A DNA stretch of 64,000 nt. Source: Nocardia sp. NBC_01329 (GTDB lineage Bacteria; Actinomycetota; Actinomycetes; Mycobacteriales; Mycobacteriaceae). This document shows, in pieces, positions 51,967 to 63,100 of the stretch (position 1 is the stretch's first letter; each line of letters starts with the position of its first letter). The stretch is taken from the NCBI RefSeq assembly GCF_035956715.1, contig NZ_CP108381.1, forward strand, positions 4,062,001 through 4,126,000, written 5' to 3'. The translations under genes were made by a program, and so were the position numbers. A model generated the notes under the pieces. It was not told where the DNA came from. It searched no databases and worked only from the letters and a program-made list of their open reading frames with translations.

Positions 51967-53619
51967 ATGCCATCGCCTGCCCTCCCCGGTTTCACCCCGT
52001 GGCCGCCGGACCAGATCGACCACTACCGAGCCGAAAGACTGTGGACAGGTGAGACATTCGGAGCTCTGCTGACAGCTCGCGCCACCGCGAGCCCCGAGGC
52101 GATCGCGGTGGTGGACGCGGCGAACCGCTGGACCTACGCCGAACTGGACCACCGGTCCCGGTCGCTGGCCACCGGATTCGCCCGGCTGGGAATCCGCCCG
52201 CAGGATCGCGTCCTGGTCCAGCTGCCCAACCGCGCCGAATTCGTCGAAGTGATCTTCGCGCTCTTCCGGCTGGGCGCGCTGCCGGTGTTCTGCCTGCCCG
52301 CACACCGGGAAGCCGAACTGATTCCCATCGCCGCGGCGAGCGCGGCGGTGGCGATGGTCACCTGCGACCGGCATCAGCGCTTCGACCATGCCGCACTGGC
52401 GGATACGGTCCGGCGCGAGGTCCAGACCCTGCGGCATGTACTGCTGGTCGCCGACGACGATGCGCGCGAATTCGCCGAGGGCGCCACCGACCTCGCCGAT
52501 TACCGGGACGAACCCGCCGACCTCCCCGAGATCGATGCCGGCGATGTCGCGTTCCTGCAACTGTCCGGCGGCAGCACCGGAATCCCGAAACTCATCCCCC
52601 GCACCCACGACGACTACCTGTACAGCGTGCGGCGCAGCGCCGAGATCACCGAACTGGGTCCCGACACCGTCTACCTGGCGACGCTGCCGATCGCACACAA
52701 CTTCCCGATGAGTTCGCCGGGCATCCTCGGTGCGCTCTACGCGGGCGGCACGGTAGCCATGACACCCGATCCGACTCCCTCGACCGCGTTCGCGGCGATC
52801 GAACGTTTCGGTGTCACCATCACCGGCCTGGTGCCGCCACTGGCGCGCCTGTGGGTCGAACGCGCCGAGAAGGGCGGCGAGCTGCCGGATCTGTCCAGCC
52901 TGAAGGTGCTCCAGGTGGGTGGCGCCCGCTGCCCCGACGAACTGGCCCGCCGAGTCGGCCCCGCGCTGGGGGTGACCCTGCAGCAGGTGTTCGGCATGGC
53001 CGAGGGCCTGGTCTGTTACACCCGGCTCGACGATCCGATCGATGTCGTCGTCGCCACCCAGGGCCGGCCGATGTCGGAATACGACCGGATCAGGATCGTC
53101 GACGACGCGGACGCCGAAGTCGCGCCGGGCAGCGACGGAAACCTGATGACCCAGGGGCCGTACACCATTCGCGGCTACTACGACAATCCAGAGGCCGATG
53201 CGCGCAGCTTCACCACGGAGGGCTGGTACCGCACCGGCGATATCGTCTCGCTGCGGCCGGACGGAAATCTGGTGGTGAAGGGCCGCGCGGGCGACTGGGT
53301 CAACCGCGGCGGCGAGAAGGTCTCGGCCGAAGAGCTCGAGGCCCACCTGCTGGAACATCCCGGGATCCGCGACGCGGTGATCGTCGGAACCCCCGACCCC
53401 GTACTCGGACAACGTATCTGCGCATTCGTACAGCCACTCGACCCGGCGGCACCGCCGACGTTGACCACGGTGCGCACCTTCGTGCGCGAGCGCGGTATCG
53501 CGGCCTGGAAAATGCCCGACGCGGTGGTCACCATCGCCGAATTCCCGGAGACAGGAGTAGGCAAGACCAGCCGCCGCGATCTGCGCCGGCTGCTCGCCGA
53601 GGGTCATCGCCCGTCGTGA
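51967..53619 (+). CDS. entE: 2,3-dihydroxybenzoate-AMP ligase
   Basis: A 550-residue adenylating enzyme that activates the aryl acid and loads it on the carrier protein. A3 is LSGGSTGIPK (200-209) and A5 MAEGLVCYTR. A8 begins RAGDWVNRGGEKVSAEEL and A10 ends GVGKTSRRDLR. The pocket segment LPIAHNFPMSSPG has Ser at the position where DHB-specific DhbE/EntE enzymes have Ser and salicylate-specific ones have Cys. This supports 2,3-dihydroxybenzoate as substrate. It is divergent from entA with the IdeR box between, and converges on the carrier protein gene. Confidence 0.93.
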   Translation: MPSPALPGFTPWPPDQIDHYRAERLWTGETFGALLTARATASPEAIAVVDAANRWTYAELDHRSRSLATGFARLGIRPQDRVLVQLPNRAEFVEVIFALFRLGALPVFCLPAHREAELIPIAAASAAVAMVTCDRHQRFDHAALADTVRREVQTLRHVLLVADDDAREFAEGATDLADYRDEPADLPEIDAGDVAFLQLSGGSTGIPKLIPRTHDDYLYSVRRSAEITELGPDTVYLATLPIAHNFPMSSPGILGALYAGGTVAMTPDPTPSTAFAAIERFGVTITGLVPPLARLWVERAEKGGELPDLSSLKVLQVGGARCPDELARRVGPALGVTLQQVFGMAEGLVCYTRLDDPIDVVVATQGRPMSEYDRIRIVDDADAEVAPGSDGNLMTQGPYTIRGYYDNPEADARSFTTEGWYRTGDIVSLRPDGNLVVKGRAGDWVNRGGEKVSAEELEAHLLEHPGIRDAVIVGTPDPVLGQRICAFVQPLDPAAPPTLTTVRTFVRERGIAAWKMPDAVVTIAEFPETGVGKTSRRDLRRLLAEGHRPS

Positions 53620-53627
53620 CCCCCGCC

Positions 53628-53660
53628 GCCGCGAAACGCGCCGTGCGCGCGGTTCGCGGC
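53628..53660. terminator. Hairpin between entE and the carrier protein gene
   Basis: GCCGCGAA (53628-53635) and TTCGCGGC (53653-53660) are perfect 8-bp arms, with partial pairing continuing outside, between two convergent stops. Confidence 0.55.
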
Positions 53661-53666
53661 GCCCGG

Positions 53667-53909
53667 TCACGGGCACAGCACCTCCAGCCAGGACTCCAGA
53701 ACGGGGTCACCGGCCAGCATCAACGGGTCGACGGTCTCATGTCCCTCCGACCGCCACTTCTCCACCAGCTGCATGATGCGCACCGAATCCAGTCCGGCGT
53801 CGAGCAGATTGGTATCGGTGGACAGTTCCTCCGGCGCCACGCCCAGCAGGTCGGCCACATCACGGATGAAGTGGTCGCGGTCGGCCACCGCCGTAGGCTC
53901 GTTCGTCAT
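53667..53909 (-). CDS. Free-standing aryl carrier protein
   Basis: An 80-residue carrier domain. Ser42 in LLDAGLDSVRIMQLVEKW is the phosphopantetheine site and matches the GLDS(V/I)R motif of aryl carrier domains in EntB and VibB. EntE would load 2,3-dihydroxybenzoate here, and the NRPS starter condensation domain would accept it. It is the last gene of the NRPS-transport operon. Confidence 0.9.
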   Translation of the reverse strand: MTNEPTAVADRDHFIRDVADLLGVAPEELSTDTNLLDAGLDSVRIMQLVEKWRSEGHETVDPLMLAGDPVLESWLEVLCP

Positions 53910-53920
53910 CTCTGTCCTCC

Positions 53921-54760
53921 TTATTCTTCACGGTCGAAGTCCGCGACTCCGTGTTTCCAATAGCCCGCGATCAAGCAGTCCTTCGCCGGGACACCGAGTT
54001 CGCCGCGAATCCATTTACGAATCGGCCGCAACTGCCCGGCCTCACCGGCGACCCACGCGTACACCTTCTGCCCCTCGGGCACAGTGACGGTGCGGATCGC
54101 CTTCTCCAGCAGGTCACCGGTTCCCGCACGCGCGTCGCCGCGGTGCAGCCACCGGACCTCGACACCGGCCGGTGCGGCCAGTTCGATCTCCTGGCTCTCG
54201 TCGACCACCTCGACGAACACCCAGCCCGTCTTCTCGCGGGGCAGCCATTCCAGCCAGCGGGCGATCGCGGGCAGCGCCGTGATATCACCGGCGAACAGAT
54301 AGTTGTCGTAACTTGTGGGCACCACCACACCGCCGGGCGGACCCGCGATGTGGATCCGGATACCCGGGCGGGCGGCCAGCGCCCAGTCCGAGGCGAGACC
54401 GCCCGGATGCAATGCGAAATCGATATCGAGCTCACCGGCGTCGGTGTCGAGGCGGCGCACCGTGTACTCCCGCGAGACCGGTCGTGGTGCGGGCCAATCC
54501 AGCGACAGACCGTCGCGAACCGGCAACCGCAAGGTGCCGTCGGTATCCGGGAATATCAGCCGGATGTGCTCGTCGGGGACATAGCTGTGGAACCCGTCGA
54601 GTTCCGGGCCGCCCAGAGTGACCCGGATGAGGCCCGAGCCCACCGGAGCGGTACGGATCACCTCCAGTTCCCGCAACCCGATCGGATATCCGACCTTCGC
54701 GCCGTGCGAACCGGCGAGCACCTCGGCGATCCGCTCACGGTAGGCTCCGCGATCCACCAT
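53921..54760 (-). CDS. Siderophore-interacting protein (FAD-dependent ferric reductase family)
   Basis: A 279-residue SIP/ViuB family flavoprotein. FAD contact motif is SREYTVRR (about residues 95-102), with ELDIDFALHPGGLASDWALAARPGIRIHIAGPPGGV and a C-terminal NADPH-like region (DNYLFAGDITALPAIARWLEWLP...WVAGEAGQLRPIRKWIRGELG). It reduces ferric siderophore to release iron in the cytoplasm. The ATG shares a base with the upstream MFS stop (TGATG). Confidence 0.9.
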   Translation of the reverse strand: MVDRGAYRERIAEVLAGSHGAKVGYPIGLRELEVIRTAPVGSGLIRVTLGGPELDGFHSYVPDEHIRLIFPDTDGTLRLPVRDGLSLDWPAPRPVSREYTVRRLDTDAGELDIDFALHPGGLASDWALAARPGIRIHIAGPPGGVVVPTSYDNYLFAGDITALPAIARWLEWLPREKTGWVFVEVVDESQEIELAAPAGVEVRWLHRGDARAGTGDLLEKAIRTVTVPEGQKVYAWVAGEAGQLRPIRKWIRGELGVPAKDCLIAGYWKHGVADFDREE

Positions 54761-56100
54761 CACACTCCGTCCTTCTTCTGCTCGACCACGTTTCCGGTGA
54801 CGTTCTCTTCCACCACGGTCCCGCCGACCGGGACCTGCGCCGGCGGCGGGGGCGGTTGCGACGGCCCACCCGCGGGCGCGGTGAGCCGGTACAGCGGCCA
54901 CACCAGCACCGACGCGAAGGCGAACAGCACCAAGACCGCCGTGCCGTAGACCACGAGCGCGGTACCCGGTTCGACGAGGTTGCCGATCACACCGGCCGCC
55001 ATCGAACCGACCGCGGTACCGGCCACCGACTGCACCATGAGCAGCCCCGACATCCGGCCGCGCATCTCCTCCGGGGCGTTCTGCTGGAGCACCGCGTAGC
55101 GCAGGATGCCGTTCACCGCCCGGGCCGCACCGAACGCGGCCAGCCCGAGGAAACTCCATGCCGCCTGCGGCCAGATACCGGCCATGACGACACCGAGCGG
55201 CATGAGCGCCAGCGAGGCCAGCAACACCGGTCCGTTGCGGCGTGCCCGGCCGATCCAGCCGCTGGTGAGCGAACCCAGAACGGCACCCGCGCCGGGCGCG
55301 GCGTAGAGCAGACCCAGTGTGGTCGGGCCCGCGTCGAGTGCCCGATCGGCGAATGCCGGGAGCAATACCAGTGGCCCGCTGACCAGCATGGCGAGCAGGC
55401 CGCTCGCCAGTACCGCGCGAATAATATTGTGCCGCACCGCGAAAGTGATGCCCTGACCCAGTTCCACCAGCGGATTGCGGATCTCGCGAACCGGTGGTGG
55501 CGCGGGCCCGATCGCCCGGATCAGCGTTACGGTTCCCACGGTCGCCGCAGCGGCGGCGAAGAACGCGAACGACACCCCGATCTTCGCGATCAGCACACCG
55601 GCGACGGCCGGGGTGATCATGGTGCCCAGATCGGAGGTGAGGGTGGTCAGCGCCCCGGCCGCGGGAACCTTCTCCCGGGACACCAGCATCGGCACCAGCG
55701 CCATCAACGCCGAACCGCTGACACCACCGGCCAGGCCGTCCGTCACGGCCGCGGCGTAGATCACCGCGAGAAACGGATCGGGCAGCAGCGCGTTCACGCC
55801 CAGCGCGAGGAACGCCAGACCCGCCGCCGACCGCGAGAAAGAGATCACGGTGCGCCGGTCATATCGGTCGGCGATCACGCCGCCGCCCAGACTGCCCGCG
55901 AACAGCGCGACCGCCATCGCCGTGGACACCCCGGCGACGTGCAAACTCGATCCGGTGAGCTGGTAGACCTGCACCGGCAGGGCCACCATCAGGAGGCCGA
56001 TGCCGAGAACCGATACCAGTCGCGCACCGAACGCGCAGCGAAACCGCCGGCTCTCCCGCAACGGCGAGAGGTCGATGAGGAGGCCGGCGGGGGCTTTCAC
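54760..56100 (-). CDS. MFS siderophore exporter, EntS-like
   Basis: A 446-residue, 12-helix transporter of the EntS type: LLIDLSPLRESRRFRCAFGARLVSVLGIGLLMVALPVQVYQLTGSSLHVAGVSTAMAVALFAGSLGGGVIADRYDRRTVISF, then LGQGITFAVRHNIIRAVLASGLLAML. The C-terminal tail is Pro-rich then polar. The GTG start at 56100 overlaps the substrate-binding protein stop by four bases (GTGA). It should export the catecholate siderophore made by the neighbouring enzymes. Confidence 0.88.
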   Translation of the reverse strand: MKAPAGLLIDLSPLRESRRFRCAFGARLVSVLGIGLLMVALPVQVYQLTGSSLHVAGVSTAMAVALFAGSLGGGVIADRYDRRTVISFSRSAAGLAFLALGVNALLPDPFLAVIYAAAVTDGLAGGVSGSALMALVPMLVSREKVPAAGALTTLTSDLGTMITPAVAGVLIAKIGVSFAFFAAAAATVGTVTLIRAIGPAPPPVREIRNPLVELGQGITFAVRHNIIRAVLASGLLAMLVSGPLVLLPAFADRALDAGPTTLGLLYAAPGAGAVLGSLTSGWIGRARRNGPVLLASLALMPLGVVMAGIWPQAAWSFLGLAAFGAARAVNGILRYAVLQQNAPEEMRGRMSGLLMVQSVAGTAVGSMAAGVIGNLVEPGTALVVYGTAVLVLFAFASVLVWPLYRLTAPAGGPSQPPPPPAQVPVGGTVVEENVTGNVVEQKKDGV

Positions 56101-57095
56101 TTGAACTGCTCCTGGATCAGGTCGAGGGTGTTCATGACGCCGCGGTAATCCGGCCGGAGGCTGGTGGCCGGCAGTTCGTAGACCTTCTTGCCCTTGAACG
56201 CGGGCAGCTGCGCGTACAGCGGATCCTCGGCGAGATCGCTCGCGCTCTTGGCGCCGCTCAACGGAACGACGAACACCACGGGCGCGTCGACGACCTTCGT
56301 CAGCAGTTCGGGGCTGAATCCGAACCAATCGGCGGACGGGTTGAGCTCCGGATTACCGGCCTTGGCCAGCACCTTGTCGTCGGCCTCGAAACCCAGCTCG
56401 GCGAGCAGCGTCGGCAGCGCGGCGTTCGGCAGGATCATCTTCGGCTGACCGTCGGCGGCGGACTGGAAGTAACCGATCTGCTGTCCGGGAACCTTGATCG
56501 CCGAGGAAACCTGCTTCACCTTGTCGTCGTAGGCCGAGATCAGTTCACCGACCTTGTCGCCACGACCGACCACATCGGCGATCTGCTTCAGCTGATCCTG
56601 CCAGCCGGTCACATTGCCGGGCAGCAGCACCGTCGGAGCGATCGCGCTGAGCTGGTCGTAGGCGTCCACCGATTGTTTGGCCGGGAAACCCTGTCCGCCA
56701 CCGATGATCAGATCCGGCTGCGTCGAGGCGACGAACTCCACATTCACCGCCTGTCCCACCGGCACCATCTGAGTGCCCTGTTCCTTCGCGGCGTCGGCCC
56801 AGGTCTGCGGGAAATCGGCATTGCGGCCGCTGACCCCGAGGACCCGCGGATCGGCCGCGGCCACCGGTACGTCAAGGTCGTAGAGGTAACCGGCCAGCGC
56901 ACCGTTGAGCACCACGATTCGCTGCGGATCCGCGGGCACCTCGATCGCACCCTTCTCGGTCTGTATCGAGCGGGTCCCGGATTCGGCGGTGGGCTCGGTA
57001 TCGGAGCTACAGCCCGCGACCGCGAGGACCGCGACGAACAGACCGACGACGAGGCGTAGCCGGACCGCGAAGCGGCTGTGGGATAACAGCGACAT
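56097..57095 (-). CDS. Ferric-siderophore substrate-binding lipoprotein
   Basis: A 332-residue FepB/FhuD-like (PF01497-type) receptor. Signal peptide FAVRLRLVVGLFVAVLAVAGC ends in a lipobox Cys near residue 27. ADPQRIVVLNGALAGYLYDLDVPVAAADPRVLG and QPDLIIGGGQG are characteristic, with DLAEDPLYAQLPAFKGKKVYEL near the C-terminus. The permease and ATPase partners are not in the window and may lie beyond the right edge. It is coupled to the EntS-like gene and lies 64 bp after the NRPS. Confidence 0.9.
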   Translation of the reverse strand: MSLLSHSRFAVRLRLVVGLFVAVLAVAGCSSDTEPTAESGTRSIQTEKGAIEVPADPQRIVVLNGALAGYLYDLDVPVAAADPRVLGVSGRNADFPQTWADAAKEQGTQMVPVGQAVNVEFVASTQPDLIIGGGQGFPAKQSVDAYDQLSAIAPTVLLPGNVTGWQDQLKQIADVVGRGDKVGELISAYDDKVKQVSSAIKVPGQQIGYFQSAADGQPKMILPNAALPTLLAELGFEADDKVLAKAGNPELNPSADWFGFSPELLTKVVDAPVVFVVPLSGAKSASDLAEDPLYAQLPAFKGKKVYELPATSLRPDYRGVMNTLDLIQEQFK

Positions 57096-57159
57096 AGGTG
57101 TTCTACTTTCTTTCTCGAACCGCCGGGGCACCGGACAGTGCCACGACGAAGTCATGCGA

Positions 57160-60100
57160 TCAGGTCCGCAGGGCCGGTTCGGTATCGAGCAGCGCGGCGA
57201 CCTCCGACCAGCCGTGCTCGGAGACGATCCCGAAGTGGGTGTAGGGCAACCGGCGTGCGGTGATCCGGGCTCCGGCACCGCGCCAGCCCGACAGCTGGGC
57301 GGCGACCCGCGCGGCATCGTCGGAGCCGCCGGGATCGGCCGCGTACAGCGCCATCGGCCCGGAATAACTCGGAGCCTCGGAAACGGTCACCATGCGGAGC
57401 AGTTCACCGGCCGCACCCCGGATCAGGGCCGCGAGATCAGGTGCGTCCTCGGGAAGTTCCGGCAGCAGCTCGGCCAGGCGAGCCGGATCCGACAGCGCCT
57501 CGGTGGCTTGATCGGCCAGATTCGCGAGCGGATGCGAATCGACCAGTCCGACGAACGCGACCTCCGCGCCGGCCGCGGCGAGGGCGGCGGCGATCGCATG
57601 CACGATATTGCCGCCCAGGGAGTAGCCGAGCAGGTGATAGGGCCCGTCGGGCTGGATCTCCCGGATGGTCGTGAGATATCGCGCGGCGAGCTCGTCGATG
57701 GTCGCGGCGCCCGATTCCGCCCCGCGCAATGTGGGCAACTGCAGTCCGACCAGCGGCCGGTCCGCGCGCAGCCGCCGGGCGAGCGGCGTGAACTGCCATG
57801 CCGTTCCGCCCACCGGATGCACGCAGAACAGTGGTTCCGCCGACCCTCGGGTCCGTAGTTCGAGCACATGGTCGAGGCGCCGGCCCAGCATGGCGATCTC
57901 CTCCGACGGAGTGTCGATCCCGGAGTCCCGCGGCGGTCCGGCGGATTCCGGCACGATGTCGATCGCCGTGCCCTCGATCCGCGCAGCCAGAGCCCGTGCG
58001 GTGGGTGCCTCGAAGATATCGTCGACCACGGCCCCGTGCCCCGCCCGGCGCAACCGGCCGACCAGCCGGACCGCGGTGAGGGAATGGCCGCCCGCGGCGA
58101 AGAAGTCGTCGTCCGGCCCGATGGCCACGACGCCGAGCACAGCGGCCATCGCCTGGAGCACCGCTGCGGCGACCGCGGGCAGCGTGGGGTCCACGATCGC
58201 GGCGACGGCGACCGCCGGTACCTCCACCGGATAGTCCGGAATCGGAAGAGCCTTGCGATCCAGCTTGTCGCTGATCGTCATGGGGATCTGGTCGAGTTCC
58301 ACGAAGGCCGCCGGAATCATGTACTCCGGCAGGGCTTCGCGTACCGTCGCCCGCACCGCGTCGGTATCCACCGTCGCGCCGGCGCGTGTCCGCAGATAAG
58401 CCACCAGGCGCTGATCACCCGGATTGTCCTCGCGCAGGATCACGGCCACCTGGGCGATCTCGGGACGGCGCATGATCGCCGATTCGATATCGCCGAGTTC
58501 GATCCGCTGCCCGCGCAGTTTCACCTGGCTGTCGGTGCGGCCCACGTACTCGAGTTCACCGCCTGCGCCCCAGCGCACCAGATCGCCGGTGCGGTACATG
58601 CGCTCGCCGGTCCCGGCCGGATCGGCGACGAAGGTGCGCGCGGTCAGTTCCGGCCGGTGCAGATAGCCGCGGGCGAGTTGGATCCCGGTCAGGTACAGCT
58701 CGCCGACCGTGCCGAACGGCACCGGCAGCAACTTGTCGTCGAGCACCCGAACGCCGGCCCCGCCCGGCGGACGTCCGATCGGCACTGTCACCGTGTCGGA
58801 GTCGTCGGTCCGGTGATAGGTGATGCAGACCGCGGCCTCGGTCGGCCCGTACAGGTTGTTCACCCGGGCTCCGGTCGCGGTGCGGAACCGCTGCGCTGTC
58901 GCCGGCGGAAGCGGTTCACCGCCGGTGAACACACAACGCAGCGCGCCGCATTCGGACAGATCGCTCTCGTCGGCGGTCGTGGTCAGCATGGACGAGGTCA
59001 TCTGGATCGCGGTGACCCCCTCGTCGGCCATCAACCGGGCCTGGTAGTAGGGGTCGCGGTGACCGTTGGGTCTGGCCACCACGATCCGAGCGCCCACCAG
59101 CAGCGGCAGGAAGATCTCCAGCAGCGAGGCGTCGAAGGTCGCCGGAGTGCGGTACAGCACGGTATCGCCGACTCCGAACCGGTGCTGCTCCTGCAACCAG
59201 GCGAAGGTGTTCACAATCGCCTCGTGCGCCACCGTCACACCCTTGGGGACCCCGGTGGAGCCGGAGGTGAACAGCAGGTAGGCCGCGTTGTCCGGCCGCA
59301 GCGGCGCACGCCGATCGGCATCGGTGAGCGCGGCGTCCGCGAACTCCGCGGTGTCGAGCGTATCGACGGAGACGACAGGCGCTCGGCCGGTTTCGAAGGC
59401 ATCGGCGCTCGTGGTCAGCACCAGCGGGGCGGCGGCGGTCGCGAGGATGGTGTCGACGCGTTCGACCGGCTGCCCCGGATCCACCGGCAAGTACACTCCG
59501 CCGGCCCGGCAGATCGCGTGCGCGGCGATCACCGAATCGGCACTGCGCGCCATGGCGACCACCACCACGGTCTCGGGTCCGACATCCCGCGAAACCAGCC
59601 AGCGGGCCAATCGGTTGGTCCGCGCCTCGAATTCGCGGTAACCGATCGTCACGCCCTCGACGGTGATCGCCGGAGCTTCGGGATCGAGCACGCTGCTCGG
59701 GCCCCAGTCGGCCATGGTGTGGCCGCGGGTATCCGGATGCCGGGTGGCCGCCCGGACGGCACCGGCGGTGGCGGCGGGATCGGCCACGAGGGTGGTGAGC
59801 ACCGACCCGAGCCGCCCGGCCATACGTTCGGCGGTGGCGGCGTCCACCGCACCCGGATCATGGTGCAGCATCAGCCGGAACCGGTCGCCGGGCAGTGCCG
59901 TCACGGTCACCGGATAGTGGGTGAGGCTGTGCACGGTGACACCGGCCACGGCGACCTCGTGCGAATCATTACCCTGCACGCCGGTTTTCGGGAAATTCTC
60001 ATAGACGACAAGGGTGTCGAACAACCGGCCGATCCCGGCCACCCGCTCGACGGTGGCCAGACCCAGATAGCCCTGGTTCTGCAATTCGAGTGCGGTCCGC

Positions 60101-63100
60101 TGGAATCCGGCGAATTGCTCGGTCACCGGACGACCCGGATCCAGGGTCATCCGGACCGGAACGGTATTGCTGAACAGTCCGACCATCCCCGCCACGCCCG
60201 GCAGCTCACTCGGCCGCCCCGACACCACCGCGCCGAAGACCACATCATCACTGCCCAGCTGTTCGGCGAGGACGAGCGCCCAGGCGCCCTGCAGCAGCGT
60301 GTTCATGGTCAGCCCGTGGGACCGGCCGAACGATTCGAGCGCGGCCGCGGTCTCCTCGGCCAGCGGCACGTTCAGGCCCACCGCGGCCGACCGTGGCCCG
60401 GGAGCCCCGATCAGGCTGGGCGCGGACAGCCCGCCCAGATAGTCGCCCCAGTGGCGGGCGGCCGCATCGCTGTCGCGGGCGGCGAGCCAGGCCAGATAGG
60501 TTCCGTAATAACCCGGTTCGGGCAACTGCTCACCGTGATAGTGGGCGAGCATCTCGCGCAGTACGATCGGCACCGACCAGCCGTCGGCCAGCAGATGGTG
60601 GGCGGTGAGCACCAGCCGGTGCGCGGTATCGGAAAGCCGGATCAGCAGCGCCCGCAGCAGCGGCGGTTCGGCGATATCGAAGGTTTCCGCACCGGCCCGG
60701 ACTTCCAGCGCCAGCGCGCTCTCCTCGGCGTCCGCGGCCGCCCGATCGCGCAGATCCTCGAACCGCCAGGCCACCCGCGGAGCCCGGGGAATCACCTGCA
60801 CCGGTTCATCGAACTGTTCGTATCGGAAGGCAGCGCCCAGGTTCGGATGTCGTCGCAGTACTGTCGCGAATGCCGCGCCCAGCCGGTCCGGGTCCACCGG
60901 ACCCGACAGTTCGAAGCGGGCCGTCAGCGTGTACACATCGGCCGCGCCGTCGCGCAGCGCGTGGAACAGCAGCCCTTCCTGCAGTGGCGACAGCGGTAGT
61001 ACATCGGCAATCGGCCCATACGCGGCAGCCAGTTCGGCGGTGCTGTCCGGTGGAAGGGCGATCGACACGGTATCGGCGTGCGGCGTCTGTCCGGCGCCGG
61101 AACCCACTGCGGGATCCGCGGTCGCGGCCCACGCGGCCAGGTCGGCGAGACCACGCCGGGTCAGCAGATCCTGTGGGGCGAGGATCAGCCCGCGTTCGCG
61201 CAATCGGGTGCACACCCCGATGGCAGTGATGCTGTCGCCACCGGCGCCGAAGAAATCGTCGTCGATATCGACGGTATCGCTACCGAGCAGTTCCGCGACC
61301 ACCTCGGCCACCGCACGTTCGGCCGCGGTGGCCGGTGCGCGCCCACCGGCCGGCTCGGCCGGTTCGGGCAGCGCGGCACGATCCACCTTGCCGTTCACCG
61401 TCCACGGCAATTCGTCGAGCACCACGATCCGGGTCGGGACCATGGCGTCGGGCAGCGATTCGGCCAGCCGGTTGCGCAGGCGGGCACCGAGTTCGCCGGG
61501 TCCGGTGGTCGGCGCCGGCGAATCGGGTGCCGCGACGATATAGCCGATCAAGCTCGCGCGACCCGCGATATCTCGGATATCCGCCGCCGCCGCGGCCACT
61601 TCCGGAAGCCCGCTCAGCGCGGCTTCCACCTCACCGATCTCGATCCGGTGCCCGCGGATCTTCACCTGGGCATCGGCTCGCCCGGAATAGAAATAACCGC
61701 TACCGGGCACCCAGCGGGCGCGGTCGCCGGTGCGGTACATCCGCGACCCGGGCGGACCGAACGGATCGGCCACGAAACTCTGAGCGCTGAATCCCGGCCG
61801 GCCCAGATAGCCCTGCGCGATACCCGCACCCGCCAGGTAGAGCTCGCCGGGCTGTCCGTCCGCCACCGCCTGTAGGCCGTTGTCGAGCAGATAGGCCCGT
61901 ACCCCGGGCAGCGGGACGCCGATATGCGGGTCCGGGCCGCGCACCGGTGCGCCGATGGCGTCGACGGTGGCCTCGGTCGGGCCGTACAGGTTGACCGCCG
62001 TGATCCCGGCGCGCTGCACCCGCTGCCACAGATCGGGCGGGCAGGCCTCACCGCCGAGCACCAGCAGCCGCGGGACGAGTTCGGCCAGGCCGTGGGCGAA
62101 CAGCGCGGCGGCCAGGGTCGGGGTACCGTCCACGACCTCCACCCCGTCGGCGCGGAACGCCGCGATCAGGGCCGCCGGGTCGCGCCGGATCGTGCTGTCG
62201 TACAGATGGATCCGGTGCCCGTCGAGCAACCACAGCAGCGGATCGAGAGCGGCGTCGAAGGCGAACGAGGTGGTGTGCGCGACTGTCAGGCGGCGCCCGC
62301 CGGCCCGCTCCACGGTTTCGGCGTAGATCCCGGATCGGTGCCCGGCCACCAGCTGCGCGAGGGCGGCGTGGTCGATCACCACGCCTTTCGGCGTGCCCGT
62401 CGAACCGGAGGTGTAGAGCGCATAGGCGGGGTGATCGCCGCGGAGCTCCCCGGTTTCGGCGGCGACCGGCGGGGTGCCCGGATACTCACGCAACGCGGTG
62501 CGCACCGGTTCGCTGCCGAGGTCCACTGCCCGGCAGTCGAGTACCTCGGCCAGCGCGGAGTCGGTGAGCACCAGGATCGGGCGGGCGTCGTCGATCACGG
62601 CCTGTAGCCGGGGCACCGGATGTTCGGGGTCGAGCGGCAGATACATGCCGCCGGCCCGCCAGACCGCCAGCAGCGCGACCACGAGATCGGCGCAGCGCGG
62701 CAGGGCGACGCCGACCGGCGCGCCCGGAGTCACACCCCGGTCCCGCAGATATCGGACCAGCCGGTGGACCCGATCACCCAGTTCGCCACCGGTGTAGCGC
62801 TGGGTCCCGTCCGCCAGGACCGTGGCGTCGGCGTACTCCGCGACCATCCGGTCCAGCGCGGCGGGCACCAGTTCGGCACCCGTTGCGGCCGGAGGTCCCG
62901 ACCGGTCGTCCAGCAGGCGCTCCCGGTCGGCGCGGTCGATCAGTTCCAGCGTCCCGACCGCCACCTTGTCCAATTCGGTGAACGCCTCGACGACCCGGAC
63001 CAGACCCGCCACCCGGCGGTAGGCGGTCTCCGGATCGTTGGTCCGCGCATCGCATTCGAAACCCAGGAGTACCGATTTATCGGGCAGCGGGGTCACGACC

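Noticed and set aside
57160..57869. Second thioesterase or epimerase gene at the NRPS 3' end
   Set aside because: The thioesterase signature is in frame with the NRPS and forms its C-terminal domain; other frames here are shadows.
57868..60999. Plus-strand open frame of over 1,000 codons
   Set aside because: It lies antisense to the NRPS, is rich in His, Gln, Arg and Gly, and has no recognisable domain.
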